From Kitasatospora purpeofusca (lineage in GTDB: Bacteria; Actinomycetota; Actinomycetes; Streptomycetales; Streptomycetaceae): a stretch of 64,000 nucleotides of DNA. Where the stretch lies: NCBI RefSeq assembly GCF_000718025.1, contig NZ_JODS01000025.1:1-64000 (forward strand). The letters are read 5' to 3'. This document shows, piece by piece, positions 1-7,898 of the stretch. A program made the position numbers and the translations under genes. Numbering within the stretch: the first letter of the stretch is position 1; every line of letters begins with the position of its first letter. The notes under the pieces are model-generated. The model did no database searches. It was not told the DNA's origin and saw nothing but the letters and a program-made list of their open reading frames with translations.

Positions 1-112
1 ATGTTTTCCGCTCCGTTTTCCGGAGTTTCATTCAGCCGACTTCGCTTTCCGCTTGTCCCCGCTCTCTCGCGGCGACTCCGGAACTGTACGGGGACGGGAG
101 CGTCAGAAGCAA

Positions 113-146
113 ATCGCCCCCGCCCGGTGGTCCGGGCGGGGGCGAT
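113..146 (-). terminator. Intrinsic terminator of the thioesterase-dut-DUF3710 operon
   Basis: Perfect 15-bp stem (113-127 with 132-146) and a TGGT loop, about 20 bases past the DUF3710 stop on the minus strand. Bases 1-112 contain nothing else I can support; the short open frames there lack a ribosome-binding site and typical codon use. Confidence 0.8.
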
Positions 147-167
147 CGGCGTACTGGGGCGCTGTGC

Positions 168-977
168 TCAGCGGACCTCGGTGATCTCCGGGCCCCGGGC
201 GAAGGGGTCGAGCGAGGTGCCGCCGTAGCGGTTGTCGCCCTCACCGGTGGCCGCGACGGCGCCGCCGCCGTCGGCGACCATCTGCGCGTCCTCGGGGAGC
301 TTCAGCACGATCGGGTCGCGGGGCGCCATCGGGGTCTCGCCGCGGACGACGACCGTCTGCCGGAAGACCTGCTCCAGGATCCCGCCCATCTCGGGCTGGA
401 CGGCGGCCTGGCCGGAGATGACACCGCGCAGGAACCAGCGCGGACCGTCGCAGCCGACGAAGCGCACCAGCTGCACGCCCTGCGTGCCGTCCGGCAGCTG
501 CACCGGGACCTGGGCACGGAGGTGCCAGCCCAGCGGGCCCTCCTCCTCCTCGACGATGCCACCCTGCGAGGTGATGCCGTTGGCGATCTCCTCACGGACC
601 TCGCCCCAGATGCCCTCCGACTTGGGGGCCGCGAAGGCCTGGAGCTGGATGGCGCTGCTGCCCAGGACCAGGGTCGCGGCCACGATCGCGTCGCCGGCCA
701 CCTCGACCCGGAGCTCCATGCCCTCGACACCGGGGACCAGCAGGCCGCCGAGGTCGACGCGGCCCTCCTCCGGGTTCTCCAGCTCGGAGTGGTCCCACGG
801 ACCGTCCGGACGCGGAGCCGGCGGCAGGCCGACCCGGTCCGTCGGGTCCAGCTCGGTCACGTTCTCGCTCTCGGCGGAACCTTCGACGTCATCGGCCGTC
901 TCGTCGGCGCTGATGGCGTCGTCGGCGAGCTGCTCGACAGCGTCCTCGCTCTTCTGGCGACGACGGAACACGGTCAC
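168..977 (-). CDS. DUF3710 domain-containing protein
   Basis: A 269-residue protein of the actinobacterial DUF3710 family; function unknown. The N-terminus is basic (FRRRQK) and followed by an acidic, Asp/Glu-rich stretch over about residues 10-50. The conserved globular domain follows, with family-typical segments such as GPWDHSE and VRFVGCDGPRWFLRG. The start is GTG with GGAAGG 5 nt upstream. It is the last gene of a three-gene minus-strand run after dut, 63 nt downstream of it, and is followed by a strong terminator. The dut-DUF3710 adjacency is conserved in streptomycetes. Family assignment is confident; the role is not known. Confidence 0.9.
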   Translation of the reverse strand: MTVFRRRQKSEDAVEQLADDAISADETADDVEGSAESENVTELDPTDRVGLPPAPRPDGPWDHSELENPEEGRVDLGGLLVPGVEGMELRVEVAGDAIVAATLVLGSSAIQLQAFAAPKSEGIWGEVREEIANGITSQGGIVEEEEGPLGWHLRAQVPVQLPDGTQGVQLVRFVGCDGPRWFLRGVISGQAAVQPEMGGILEQVFRQTVVVRGETPMAPRDPIVLKLPEDAQMVADGGGAVAATGEGDNRYGGTSLDPFARGPEITEVR

Positions 978-1040
978 TGTCCTTCCCGGTCCAAGACCGA
1001 TGCGAATACCTGCTCGGCTTCCTGCGAGGCCGCGGGCAGC

Positions 1041-1508
1041 CTAGACCGCTGCGTGGCCACCGGTCGACCCGAACCCGCCCTCGGCCCGTGCCGACCCCGG
1101 GAGCTCGGCCACTTCGTGGAAGCGGGCCTTCTCGACCGGCTGGACGACCAGCTGGGCGATCCGGTCCCCTCGGCGGAAGCCGACGGTCTCGCGCGGGTCC
1201 AGATTGACGACGATCACCTTGATCTCTCCACGGTACCCGGCATCGACCGTCCCTGGGGCGTTCACCAGAGCAACGCCGCAACGAGCTGCCAGTCCGGACC
1301 GGGGGTGGACGAACGCGGCGTAGCCGTCGGGCAACGCGATGGCGATGCCGGTGGGCAGCACCGCCCGCTCGCCGGGGGCCAACTCCGCGTCCACGGTGGT
1401 CCGCAGGTCGGCGCCGGCGTCGCCGGGCTGCGCGTACTCGGGCAGCGGCAGCTCGGGGTCGAGCCGGCGGATCAGGACGTCGAGGGGCTCGCGGGGGGTG
1501 GTGCTCAA
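1041..1508 (-). CDS. dut: dUTP diphosphatase
   Basis: Trimeric-type dUTPase, 155 residues, normal length. It hydrolyses dUTP to dUMP and pyrophosphate, keeping uracil out of DNA and feeding dTMP synthesis. All five family motifs are visible: GDAGADL, HPRSGLAA, NAPGTVDAGYRGEI (with the catalytic Asp), RGDRIAQLVV, and the C-terminal P-loop-like RAEGGFGSTG. The start is the rare codon TTG, supported by a GAGGTG site 7 nt upstream and a TTGA overlap with the upstream thioesterase stop, which suggests translational coupling. No ATG or GTG is available at the expected N-terminus. Confidence 0.96.
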   Translation of the reverse strand: MSTTPREPLDVLIRRLDPELPLPEYAQPGDAGADLRTTVDAELAPGERAVLPTGIAIALPDGYAAFVHPRSGLAARCGVALVNAPGTVDAGYRGEIKVIVVNLDPRETVGFRRGDRIAQLVVQPVEKARFHEVAELPGSARAEGGFGSTGGHAAV

Positions 1509-2159
1509 GGGTTCACCTCAAAGGTTCGGGCGCGCTGCATCAGGTCGGGGTCGTCGAGGACCTTCTCGATGTCCTCGGGACGACCGTGCTTGGTGAAGTG
1601 TTCCAGCTTCACCTGGATGAAGAGTGCCCGTGCGCGCACGGCGACCGGGCCGTCGGGCCCGCCGATCCGCGCCTCGGCGGCGCTGTAGATCTTCCGGCCG
1701 TGCGCACCGGTTATCCAGGCCCGCAGATGCAGCGTGGAGCCGACCGGGACCGGGGAGAGGAAGTCGGTCTCCAGCCGGCCGGTGACGGCGGGGACGTGCA
1801 GCAGCCAGTTGAGGGTGCCGAGGGTCTCGTCCATGGCCGTGGTCAGCAGGCCGCCGTGGGCCAGGCCGGGGCCGCCCTGGTGCTCCGGGCGGACGGTGAA
1901 CTCGGCGGTGACGTCGAGGCCGGTCCCGGCGACCGCGTCGATCCGCAGTCCGCCGGGGTGCTGCGGGCCGCAGCCGAAGCAGTGCTCGTAGTGGGAGCCG
2001 AGGCGGGTGCCGGGGGCCGGGGGCCGGGGCCTCGGGCGCGCGCGGCGGGAGGACGGCCTCCGGCGGGGGCGTCGCGGGCGACGCCGGGTGGGCCGGGGCC
2101 GCGGACTCGCTGGGGGCGGCGGGGGTCAGGGGCGCGGTGGGGGCAGTCGAACCGGTCAC
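1505..2159 (-). pseudogene. PaaI-family thioesterase, frame broken by a 7-bp duplication
   Basis: Hot-dog-fold acyl-CoA thioesterase (PaaI/DUF4442 type). The C-terminal part, including MDETLGTLNWLL, is open to the stop at 1505. The conserved upstream part (HYEHCFGCGPQHPGG and GGPGLAHGGLL) is in the same frame, but that frame has no start before a stop codon. The N-terminal Ala/Pro-rich leader starts at GTG 2159 in another frame. The switch falls at a tandem GGCCCCC duplication (minus strand, about 2007-2025). Deleting one copy joins the two halves as APAPGTRLGSHYEH. Either a genuine inactivating or slippage mutation, or an assembly error in a G-run. It is the first gene of the operon with dut. 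Confidence 0.8.
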
Positions 2160-2244
2160 GGCGCCCCACCCTACCGACCGGTAGCCGTGCCGGGAGCGGG
2201 GGTTGCGTCCGGCGCCCGGTGTATCGGCACCCACAATGGGGGGC

Positions 2245-2694
2245 ATGTACGACGAACGCCTCACCGCGCCGCGCTCCTGGTGGCTGTTCCCGGTCCTGAT
2301 CGGCCTCACGCTCGCCCTGATCCTGCTGCGGATCAGCGCGGTGGGCGCCCTGGTCGGGCTGGTGGTCGGCATCGCCGCCGGCGCCGCCGCGATCAGCAGT
2401 TACGGCTCCGCCCGGATCCGGGTGGTCCAGGGCTCGCTGGTCGCCGGCCCGGCCCGGATCCCGGTGGACGCCCTCGGCGCCGCCCACGCACTCGGTCCGG
2501 CCGAGGCCGCCGCCTGGCGCGGCCCCAAGGCCGACCCGCGGGCCTTCATGCTGCTGCGCAGCTACGTGCCGACCGCGCTCCGGGTCGAGGTCAGCGATCC
2601 GGCCGACCCGACGCCCTACCTCTACCTCTCCACCCGCTCGCCGATGAAGCTCGCCGAGGCCCTGGAAGAGGCCCGCCGGAACGCCCGCGCCTGA
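2245..2694 (+). CDS. DUF3093 membrane protein
   Basis: About 149 residues, actinobacterial DUF3093 family, function unknown. Two hydrophobic helices lie near the N-terminus (WWLFPVLIGLTLALILL and VGALVGLVVGIAAGAAA), followed by a soluble domain with family features such as YGSARIRV and DPTPYLYLSTR. I chose the ATG giving MYDERLTAPRSWW, preceded by GGGGGG. An upstream ATG at 2236 or an earlier GTG would only add a few residues. It is transcribed divergently from the thioesterase-dut operon across about 85 bp that must hold both promoters. Confidence 0.88.
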   Translation: MYDERLTAPRSWWLFPVLIGLTLALILLRISAVGALVGLVVGIAAGAAAISSYGSARIRVVQGSLVAGPARIPVDALGAAHALGPAEAAAWRGPKADPRAFMLLRSYVPTALRVEVSDPADPTPYLYLSTRSPMKLAEALEEARRNARA

Positions 2695-2742
2695 GCGGGG
2701 CCCCCACCGGGGGACGCCCGGCCCGGGCCGGGAAGACGGAAA

Positions 2743-2771
2743 GGGACGGTACCGCCTCGCGGTACCGTCCC
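2743..2771 (+). terminator. Terminator after the DUF3093 gene
   Basis: 13-bp perfect stem (2743-2755 with 2759-2771) around a 3-nt loop in the 236-bp convergent gap between DUF3093 and DUF4193; it can act in both directions. The rest of the gap shows nothing else. Confidence 0.75.
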
Positions 2772-2930
2772 TCGGCGTCTCCGGGAGACGCTTTTCCATC
2801 CGTCCGTATGACTGGTGCGTCCGTCGGGACGGACGCCGGAGCTGCCGTCCGGCCCCGCTGCCCGGGGCCGGAAGGGGCGTCGCACCGGTCTCGCGGACAC
2901 CGCGAGGCCCGAGTCATGACGCCCTGGTCC

Positions 2931-3230
2931 TCAGGCGCCGCAGTCCCGGCAGATCGGGTTGCCGTTCTTCTCGCTGTACAGCTGGCTGCGGTGGTGGACC
3001 AGGAAGCAGCTCATGCAGGTGAACTCGTCGGCCTGCCGCGGCAGCACCCGGACGGAGAGTTCCTCGTTCGAGAGGTCCGCGCCGGGGAGCTCCATGCCCT
3101 CGGCCGCCTCGAACTCGTCGACGTCGACCGCGTTGCCGCCCTTGTCGTTCCTGCGGGCCTTGAGCTCCTCGATGCTGTCCTCGTTGAGCTCATCGTCGGT
3201 CTTGCGTGGGGTGTCGTAGTCGGTAGCCAT
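2931..3230 (-). CDS. DUF4193 zinc-ribbon-like protein
   Basis: 99-residue acidic protein of the actinobacterial DUF4193 family. The N-terminal half is Asp/Glu-rich (ELNEDSIEELKARR). The C-terminal third carries CMSC...CRDC, two Cys pairs 23 residues apart, consistent with a structural zinc ribbon like that of RbpA-type small actinobacterial proteins. A direct role in transcription is an inference from that resemblance only. Start ATG at 3230. It stands alone between a convergent DUF3093 gene and a 519-bp gap. Confidence 0.9.
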   Translation of the reverse strand: MATDYDTPRKTDDELNEDSIEELKARRNDKGGNAVDVDEFEAAEGMELPGADLSNEELSVRVLPRQADEFTCMSCFLVHHRSQLYSEKNGNPICRDCGA

Positions 3231-3749
3231 ATTTCGCTCTCCCCCTCCGGGTTGTGCGGTGTGTGCGGTATCTCCAGCGCACGTAACGCATGGGGGGTCG
3301 GTCTTGTGCCCGACCCGAGGCGGAGATTTTGCCTTACTTCAAGCCCTGTTACTCAATCGACACTCAGCCGGGGGTCCGCCGCGATGATCCACTCGGCCCC
3401 CCGAAGCCTCACGCAGGGGCACCGCGGGAGCGTGCCGACGAGCGCCCGGCGGACACGCTCCGTGAGCGAAGGTCCCCCGCGCGCCCGCCAATTCCCTTGC
3501 CCACCAGGGCGGAGAGCCAATCCTTCGTCCCGCCTCCGATCGCCGTTCCGCTCACGGACGGCGATCGGAGCACTCGGGACGATGATCACTCTCCGGGGTT
3601 GCCCGATCCTCCGGAGCGACACAGTGTGACCTTGGTCACGTTCACCCCCGGGCTGGGCAAAACATGGAAAATCCGCCCAAGCCAGTACGTCTGCCGCGGC
3701 ACCCTCCGGGGCCCCGGAGGGGCGTCCGGAGGGCGCCCCTCCGCCGCGC
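3231..3749. other. 519-bp intergenic region upstream of DUF4193
   Basis: Between the DUF4193 start and the desaturase stop. It is less GC-rich than its surroundings near 3325-3360 and 3600-3680, as expected for promoter DNA of the DUF4193 gene. A hairpin (CCTCCGGGGCCCCGGAGG, 3703-3720) is the likely terminator of the desaturase. No open frame here has convincing codon bias or a ribosome-binding site. Confidence 0.5.
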
Positions 3750-4727
3750 CTACTGCTTCCGGGCCGCGATGCGCGCCAGCCGGGCCGCCTGCCGCTCGTC
3801 GAACTTGGTCGCCTGGGCGTCCAGCCCGTCGAGGAAGACGCCGAGCTCCTCCTGGGCCCGCAGGCCCTCGGGGCCGAGGCCGCCGATCTCCATCACCTTG
3901 AGGTGGCGCAGCACGGGCTGCAGCACGTCGTCGTGGTGGATGCGGAGGTTGTAGACGCCGCCGAGGGCGATCTGGGCGGCGGCCCGCTCGAAGCCGGGGA
4001 TGCCGTGGCCGGGCATCCGGAAGTCGGTCACCACGTCGGCGACGGCGCGCATGGCCTGGTCGGGGGCGATCTCCAGGGCGGCCTTCAGCAGGTTCCGGTA
4101 GAAGACCATGTGCAGGTTCTCGTCGTTGGCGATCTTCGCGAGCAGCTGGTCCGCCAGCGGGCAGCCGGCGTAGTGGCCGGTGTTGCGGTGCGAGATGCGG
4201 GTGGCGAGCTCCTGGAAGGCCACGTAGGCGACCGACTGCAGCATGCTGTGCGCGTTGTCGGACACGAAGCCCTCCGACATGTGGGACATCCGCGCCCGCT
4301 CCAGCTCGTCCGGGTCGACGGCCCGGGTGGTGAGCAGGTAGTCGCGAATGGCTATGCCGTGCCGGCCCTCCTCCGCCGTCCAGCGGTGGACCCACGTCCC
4401 CCAGGCGCCCTCGCGGCCGAACATGGTCGCGATCTCGTGGTGGTAGCTCGGGAGGTTGTCCTCGGTGAGCAGGTTGACCACCAGCGAGACCCGGCCGAGC
4501 GGGGTCACCTTGGAGTCGCCGGGCTCCCAGGCCTCGCCGCCGAGCACGCCGGGGAAGTCGCGCCCGCGGCTCCAGGGGACGAACTCGTGCGGCATCCACT
4601 CCTTGGCGACCTTGAGGTGACGGTCGAGCTCCTTCTCGACGACCTCTTCGAGGGCCAGGATCAGTCGCGCGTCGGTCCAGGCGCTCGAACCGAGCGAGGT
4701 ACTGCGCTGCACGGGGGCGATGGTCAC
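3750..4727 (-). CDS. Acyl-ACP desaturase (ferritin-like di-iron)
   Basis: 325-residue soluble delta-9-type stearoyl-ACP desaturase family member, introducing a cis double bond into acyl-ACP. The two di-iron motifs are present: EEGRH (Glu-x-x-His) in the middle and NDENLH further on, in the normal four-helix order. Length is typical of actinobacterial DesA-like proteins. Start GTG at 4727, with CAGGAG 7 nt upstream. It is monocistronic. A nested palindrome at 4802-4834, about 75 nt upstream of the start, is a likely operator, so expression is probably controlled by a lipid-responsive repressor (inference). Confidence 0.92.
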   Translation of the reverse strand: MTIAPVQRSTSLGSSAWTDARLILALEEVVEKELDRHLKVAKEWMPHEFVPWSRGRDFPGVLGGEAWEPGDSKVTPLGRVSLVVNLLTEDNLPSYHHEIATMFGREGAWGTWVHRWTAEEGRHGIAIRDYLLTTRAVDPDELERARMSHMSEGFVSDNAHSMLQSVAYVAFQELATRISHRNTGHYAGCPLADQLLAKIANDENLHMVFYRNLLKAALEIAPDQAMRAVADVVTDFRMPGHGIPGFERAAAQIALGGVYNLRIHHDDVLQPVLRHLKVMEIGGLGPEGLRAQEELGVFLDGLDAQATKFDERQAARLARIAARKQ

Positions 4728-4801
4728 GGGTCTGGCTCCTGGGGGAGGTCACGCGCCGGAGGAGCGCGTTGGACGGGCACACCGGAGTACTGGGCAACCA
4801 C

Positions 4802-4834
4802 ACTTACGGTTGCGTAGGTTACGACACCGTAAGT
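4802..4834. promoter_or_regulatory. Nested 33-bp dyad, operator of the desaturase gene
   Basis: ACTTACGGT (4802-4810) and ACCGTAAGT (4826-4834) form a perfect 9-bp inverted repeat. Inside it, on exactly the same centre (4818), CGTA and TACG form a second 4-bp arm pair. A double dyad of this kind is typical of TetR-family operators binding two dimers or one extended dimer. It lies between the desaturase start and the cutS terminator. Confidence 0.7.
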
Positions 4835-4854
4835 TGCCCGGACCGGAAAAGACA

Positions 4855-4906
4855 AGCCGCCCCCGCCAGGGCTTATGTCGTCTTGACGGGCCTGGCGGGG
4901 GCGGCT
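4855..4906 (-). terminator. Terminator downstream of cutS
   Basis: 16-bp perfect stem (AGCCGCCCCCGCCAGG, 4855-4870, with its complement 4891-4906) around a 20-nt loop, about 130 nt past the cutS stop on the minus strand and just before the desaturase operator. Confidence 0.7.
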
Positions 4907-5037
4907 GGGAACGGTCGGCGTACGGAGGTCGCCCGACCGGGACGGCGGACGGGCCCGAGAAGGGCCGTGAGGGGGTCGTGACGGCCCCCGGAGCCCTCCG
5001 GTGTGCACGGGTGCAGGAGGGTCTCCGGGGGCGCCCG

Positions 5038-6357
5038 CTAGATGCCGGGGATGCGCACGCGCATGGTGAGACCGCCGCCGGCGCGCGGGGTCGCCTCGAT
5101 GGTGCCGTTGTGCGCCCGGACCACCGAGCGGACGATCGAGAGGCCGAGGCCGACCCCCTTGTCGCTGCGGGTGCGGTCGGCGCCCTTGACCCGGCGGAAC
5201 GGCTCGAAGATGTGCTCCAGCTCGTAGCCGGGCACCACCGGGCCGGTGTTGGAGACCACCAGCTCGCCGCCGCCGGGGACCGGGGCGGTGGTGATCTCGA
5301 CCCAGCCGTCCGGGGAGTTGTAGCGGACGGCGTTCTGCAGCAGGTTGAGCGCGATCCGCTCCAGCAGGATGCCGTTGCCGGCGACCACCGCCGGGTGCAG
5401 CGTGGCGCGCAGGTCGACCCCGCGCTTGGCTGCCTCGGCCCTGGTCTGCTCCAGGGCCCGGGTGGCGGCCTCGGACAGCTCCACCGGGCTGCGGTCGGTG
5501 AGCTCGTTGTCGCTGCGGGCGAGCAGCAGCAGACCCTCGACCAGTTGCTCGCTGCGCTCGTTGGTGGCCAGCAGGGTCTTGCCGAGCTGCTGGAGGTCGG
5601 CCGAGGCCTCCGGGTCGGAGAGCTGGACCTCCAGCAGCGTGCGGTTGATCGCCAGCGGGGTGCGCAGCTCGTGCGAGGCGTTGGCGACGAAGCGGCGCTG
5701 GGAGTCGAAGGACCGGTCCAGCCGCTCCAGCATGTCGTCGAAGGTGTCCGCGAGCTCCTTGAGCTCGTCGTCCGGGCCGTCCAGCTCGATCCGCCGGTGC
5801 AGGTCGGAGGAGGCGACCTCGCGGGCGGTGCGGGTGATCCGGCCGAGCGGGCGCAGCACCCGGCCGGCCATCGCGTAGCCGGCCGCGAAGGCGATCGCGG
5901 CAAGGCAGACCAGCATGGTGAGGGTCTTGCGCAGCAGCAGGTTGAGCGCGGTGTTGGCCTGGTTCGTCTGGTAGGCGTCCAGCCAGTTGTTGAAGTCCTG
6001 GGCCGCCACCTTCTGCCCGTCCGGGGTGATGAAGGTGAACGGCACCTCGGAGCGGAGCGAGATGTTCGGCAACTGGGTGTCGCGGAATCCCTGCCGCACG
6101 AAGACGTACATCAGCAGCAGCAGCACCACCCCGGCCATCAGGAACATCCCGCCGTAGAGCAGGGTGAGCCGGATCCGGATGGTCGGGCGGAACGGCAGCC
6201 AGGCGAGCATGCCGTCCCCGGGCACGTAGCCCTCGGGCTGGTGCAGTCGGGGGGCACGCGGCGGCTGGGACGGCTTGGGCGGGACGGGCCGGCCGGGCAC
6301 GGCGCGCCCGCCGGAGGGCGCGCCGGAGGGCCCGCCGGCCGAGGGCGGGGTGGTCAT
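5038..6357 (-). CDS. cutS: Sensor histidine kinase CutS
   Basis: 439-residue membrane kinase of the CutRS system. Order: Pro-rich cytoplasmic tail (1-60), TM1 (about 64-86), short extracellular domain (87-140), TM2 (about 143-166), HAMP, HisKA with ASHELRTPLA, and HATPase with NAVRYN and GVGLGLSIV. In Streptomyces this pair controls secretion-stress and surface-protein quality functions and influences antibiotic production. As I recall, the sensor domain of characterised CutS has two conserved cysteines. None is present in residues 1-150 here; the first Cys is in TM2. Start ATG 6357, 54 nt after cutR, so a cutR-cutS operon. Confidence 0.9.
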   Translation of the reverse strand: MTTPPSAGGPSGAPSGGRAVPGRPVPPKPSQPPRAPRLHQPEGYVPGDGMLAWLPFRPTIRIRLTLLYGGMFLMAGVVLLLLMYVFVRQGFRDTQLPNISLRSEVPFTFITPDGQKVAAQDFNNWLDAYQTNQANTALNLLLRKTLTMLVCLAAIAFAAGYAMAGRVLRPLGRITRTAREVASSDLHRRIELDGPDDELKELADTFDDMLERLDRSFDSQRRFVANASHELRTPLAINRTLLEVQLSDPEASADLQQLGKTLLATNERSEQLVEGLLLLARSDNELTDRSPVELSEAATRALEQTRAEAAKRGVDLRATLHPAVVAGNGILLERIALNLLQNAVRYNSPDGWVEITTAPVPGGGELVVSNTGPVVPGYELEHIFEPFRRVKGADRTRSDKGVGLGLSIVRSVVRAHNGTIEATPRAGGGLTMRVRIPGI

Positions 6358-6411
6358 GATGGTCCTCTCGGGGCGTCCGCCTGGGCGGGCGCGGGGTGGG
6401 GGCGGGTCCGG

Positions 6412-7065
6412 TCAGATCCGGTAGCCGGAACCGGGCACGGTGACGATCACCGGCGGGTCGCCGAGCTTGCGGCGCAGGGTCATCACGGTGACGCGCACGA
6501 CGTTGGTGAACGGGTCGGTGTGCTCGTCCCAGGCCTTCTCGAGCAGCTGCTCGGCGGAGACGACGGCACCGCCGGCCCGCATCAGGACCTCCAGGACGGC
6601 GAATTCCTTGGGGGCGAGCTGGACCGGGCGGCCGTCCCGGATGACCTCGCGACGGCCCGGGTCGACCGAGATGCCGGCCCGTTCCAGGATCGGGGGCAGC
6701 GGGACGGTGGCACGGCGGCCCAGGGCGCGGACCCGGGCGACGAGTTCGCTGAAGGCGAACGGCTTCGGAAGGTAGTCGTCCGCCCCGATCTCCAGGCCCT
6801 CGACCCGGTCGCTGATGTCGCCGGAGGCGGTCAGCATGATCACCCGGGTGGCGAGGCCCTGCTCGACGACACTGCGGCAGACATCGTCGCCGTGCACGAG
6901 CGGCAGGTCGCGGTCGAGGACGACCACGTCGTAGTCGTTGACCGCGATGCGCTGGAGCGCGGCCTCCCCGTCGTACACCACGTCGACGGCCATCGCCTCG
7001 CGGCGCAGACCCGTGGCGACTGCCTCGGCGAGCAGCTGCTCGTCCTCGACGACGAGAACCCGCAC
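6412..7065 (-). CDS. cutR: Response regulator CutR
   Basis: 217-residue OmpR-family regulator. Receiver: VVEDEQ acidic pocket, phospho-acceptor Asp in VVVLDRDLP, Thr in MLTASG and Lys in LPKPF. The C-terminal winged helix contains LAPKEFAVLEVLM and the DNA-recognition segment VRVTVMTLRRKLG, and ends VPGSGYRI. Start GTG 7065 with GAGAAGGGA upstream. First gene of the operon with cutS. About 480 bp precede it up to a small plus-strand gene; its promoter is there. Confidence 0.93.
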   Translation of the reverse strand: MRVLVVEDEQLLAEAVATGLRREAMAVDVVYDGEAALQRIAVNDYDVVVLDRDLPLVHGDDVCRSVVEQGLATRVIMLTASGDISDRVEGLEIGADDYLPKPFAFSELVARVRALGRRATVPLPPILERAGISVDPGRREVIRDGRPVQLAPKEFAVLEVLMRAGGAVVSAEQLLEKAWDEHTDPFTNVVRVTVMTLRRKLGDPPVIVTVPGSGYRI

Positions 7066-7543
7066 GGTCGTTGTCCCTTCTCCAGGCCGGCCCCGGAGGC
7101 GGACGCACGGCTCCGACGGTGGCTCCATCCTGCCTGGTCCTGCGGTAAAGCAGCGATAAGCTGCCCCGGAGGCAGGTCCGCCCGCCGGCGGCGCCGGGCC
7201 CGCGGCGGGGTCCGCACGGGGGTTCACGGCCAGGGGTTCGTGGCGGGAGCAGTCCGGTTGGACTGTGACGCGGGCAACTTTCTCGCGGCGGGAGGTTTCC
7301 CCGCCCCCGGGGCGGGGAGGAGTGCTGCACACCCGCGATCCGGTTCTGAGCCGATCGCACCCACCCGCCGTGCGTTCATCCGCGCCGGCCCTGGGGCTCG
7401 GGGCGTCACGGGAGCGGCCGAGGGCCGTCTCCGCGCCCGACCGGACATCTTCACCCGACCGGATCGGACGCTTCCGCTGGCTACCGCACACCTGGGGCAG
7501 GGGGCGCACGACCGTGCACGTCCGACACAGTAAGGGGGCCCGT
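7066..7543. other. 478-bp divergent intergenic region, cutR / small ORF
   Basis: Contains the promoters of cutR (minus) and of the 61-residue ORF (plus). An AAGCAGCGATAAGCTGC stretch near 7147 is a small inverted repeat. I see no other gene; open frames on either strand here lack start signals. Confidence 0.4.
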
Positions 7544-7729
7544 ATGGACGCCTTCACCGCCGGAATCCTGCAGCGCATCGCCAACGCCGAGCAGGACCTG
7601 CACCGCGCGATCGAGGCCGGGGACGAGTTCCTCGCCGAGGTGGAACAGTCCGAGCTGGACGACCTGCGCCGTCTCGCCGCCGAGCACGGCGTGGACACGG
7701 TGCTGGAGCGCCACCGCACCGCCGCCTGA
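7544..7729 (+). CDS. Conserved small protein of unknown function
   Basis: 61 residues, acidic and predicted almost fully helical (AGILQRIANAEQDLHRAIEAGDEF then a second amphipathic helix). No cysteine, no membrane segment and no enzymatic motif. I recognise it only as the small hypothetical gene usually found beside cutR in streptomycetes. Start ATG with AAGGGGG 6 nt upstream and strong third-position GC. Function unknown. Confidence 0.75.
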   Translation: MDAFTAGILQRIANAEQDLHRAIEAGDEFLAEVEQSELDDLRRLAAEHGVDTVLERHRTAA

Positions 7730-7843
7730 TCCTCCGACCGCCCGACCCGTCGCCGGACCTCCGGCACCAGCGGCCCTGCGGGGGCCGTGCGAAAACCCAG
7801 GCCCTGGCATCCCCCGTATGTCAGGGCTCTTCGCTGCCCGGGT

Positions 7844-7888
7844 GTCCCCCCGCCGGGCCCGCCCGGACAGGGCGGCCCGGCGGGGGAC
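7844..7888. terminator. Bidirectional terminator
   Basis: Long GC stem (7844-7859 with 7874-7888, one bulged C) between the convergent small ORF and the inositol monophosphatase gene. Confidence 0.65.
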
Positions 7889-7898
7889 CGGGTCCGGG

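Noticed and set aside
3353..3622. 89-codon minus frame in the gap upstream of DUF4193
   Set aside because: No ribosome-binding site, no known family and Arg-rich composition; better seen as promoter DNA.
4724..7360. 878-codon minus-strand frame over cutRS
   Set aside because: Arg/Pro-rich shadow in another frame of the cutS and cutR genes.
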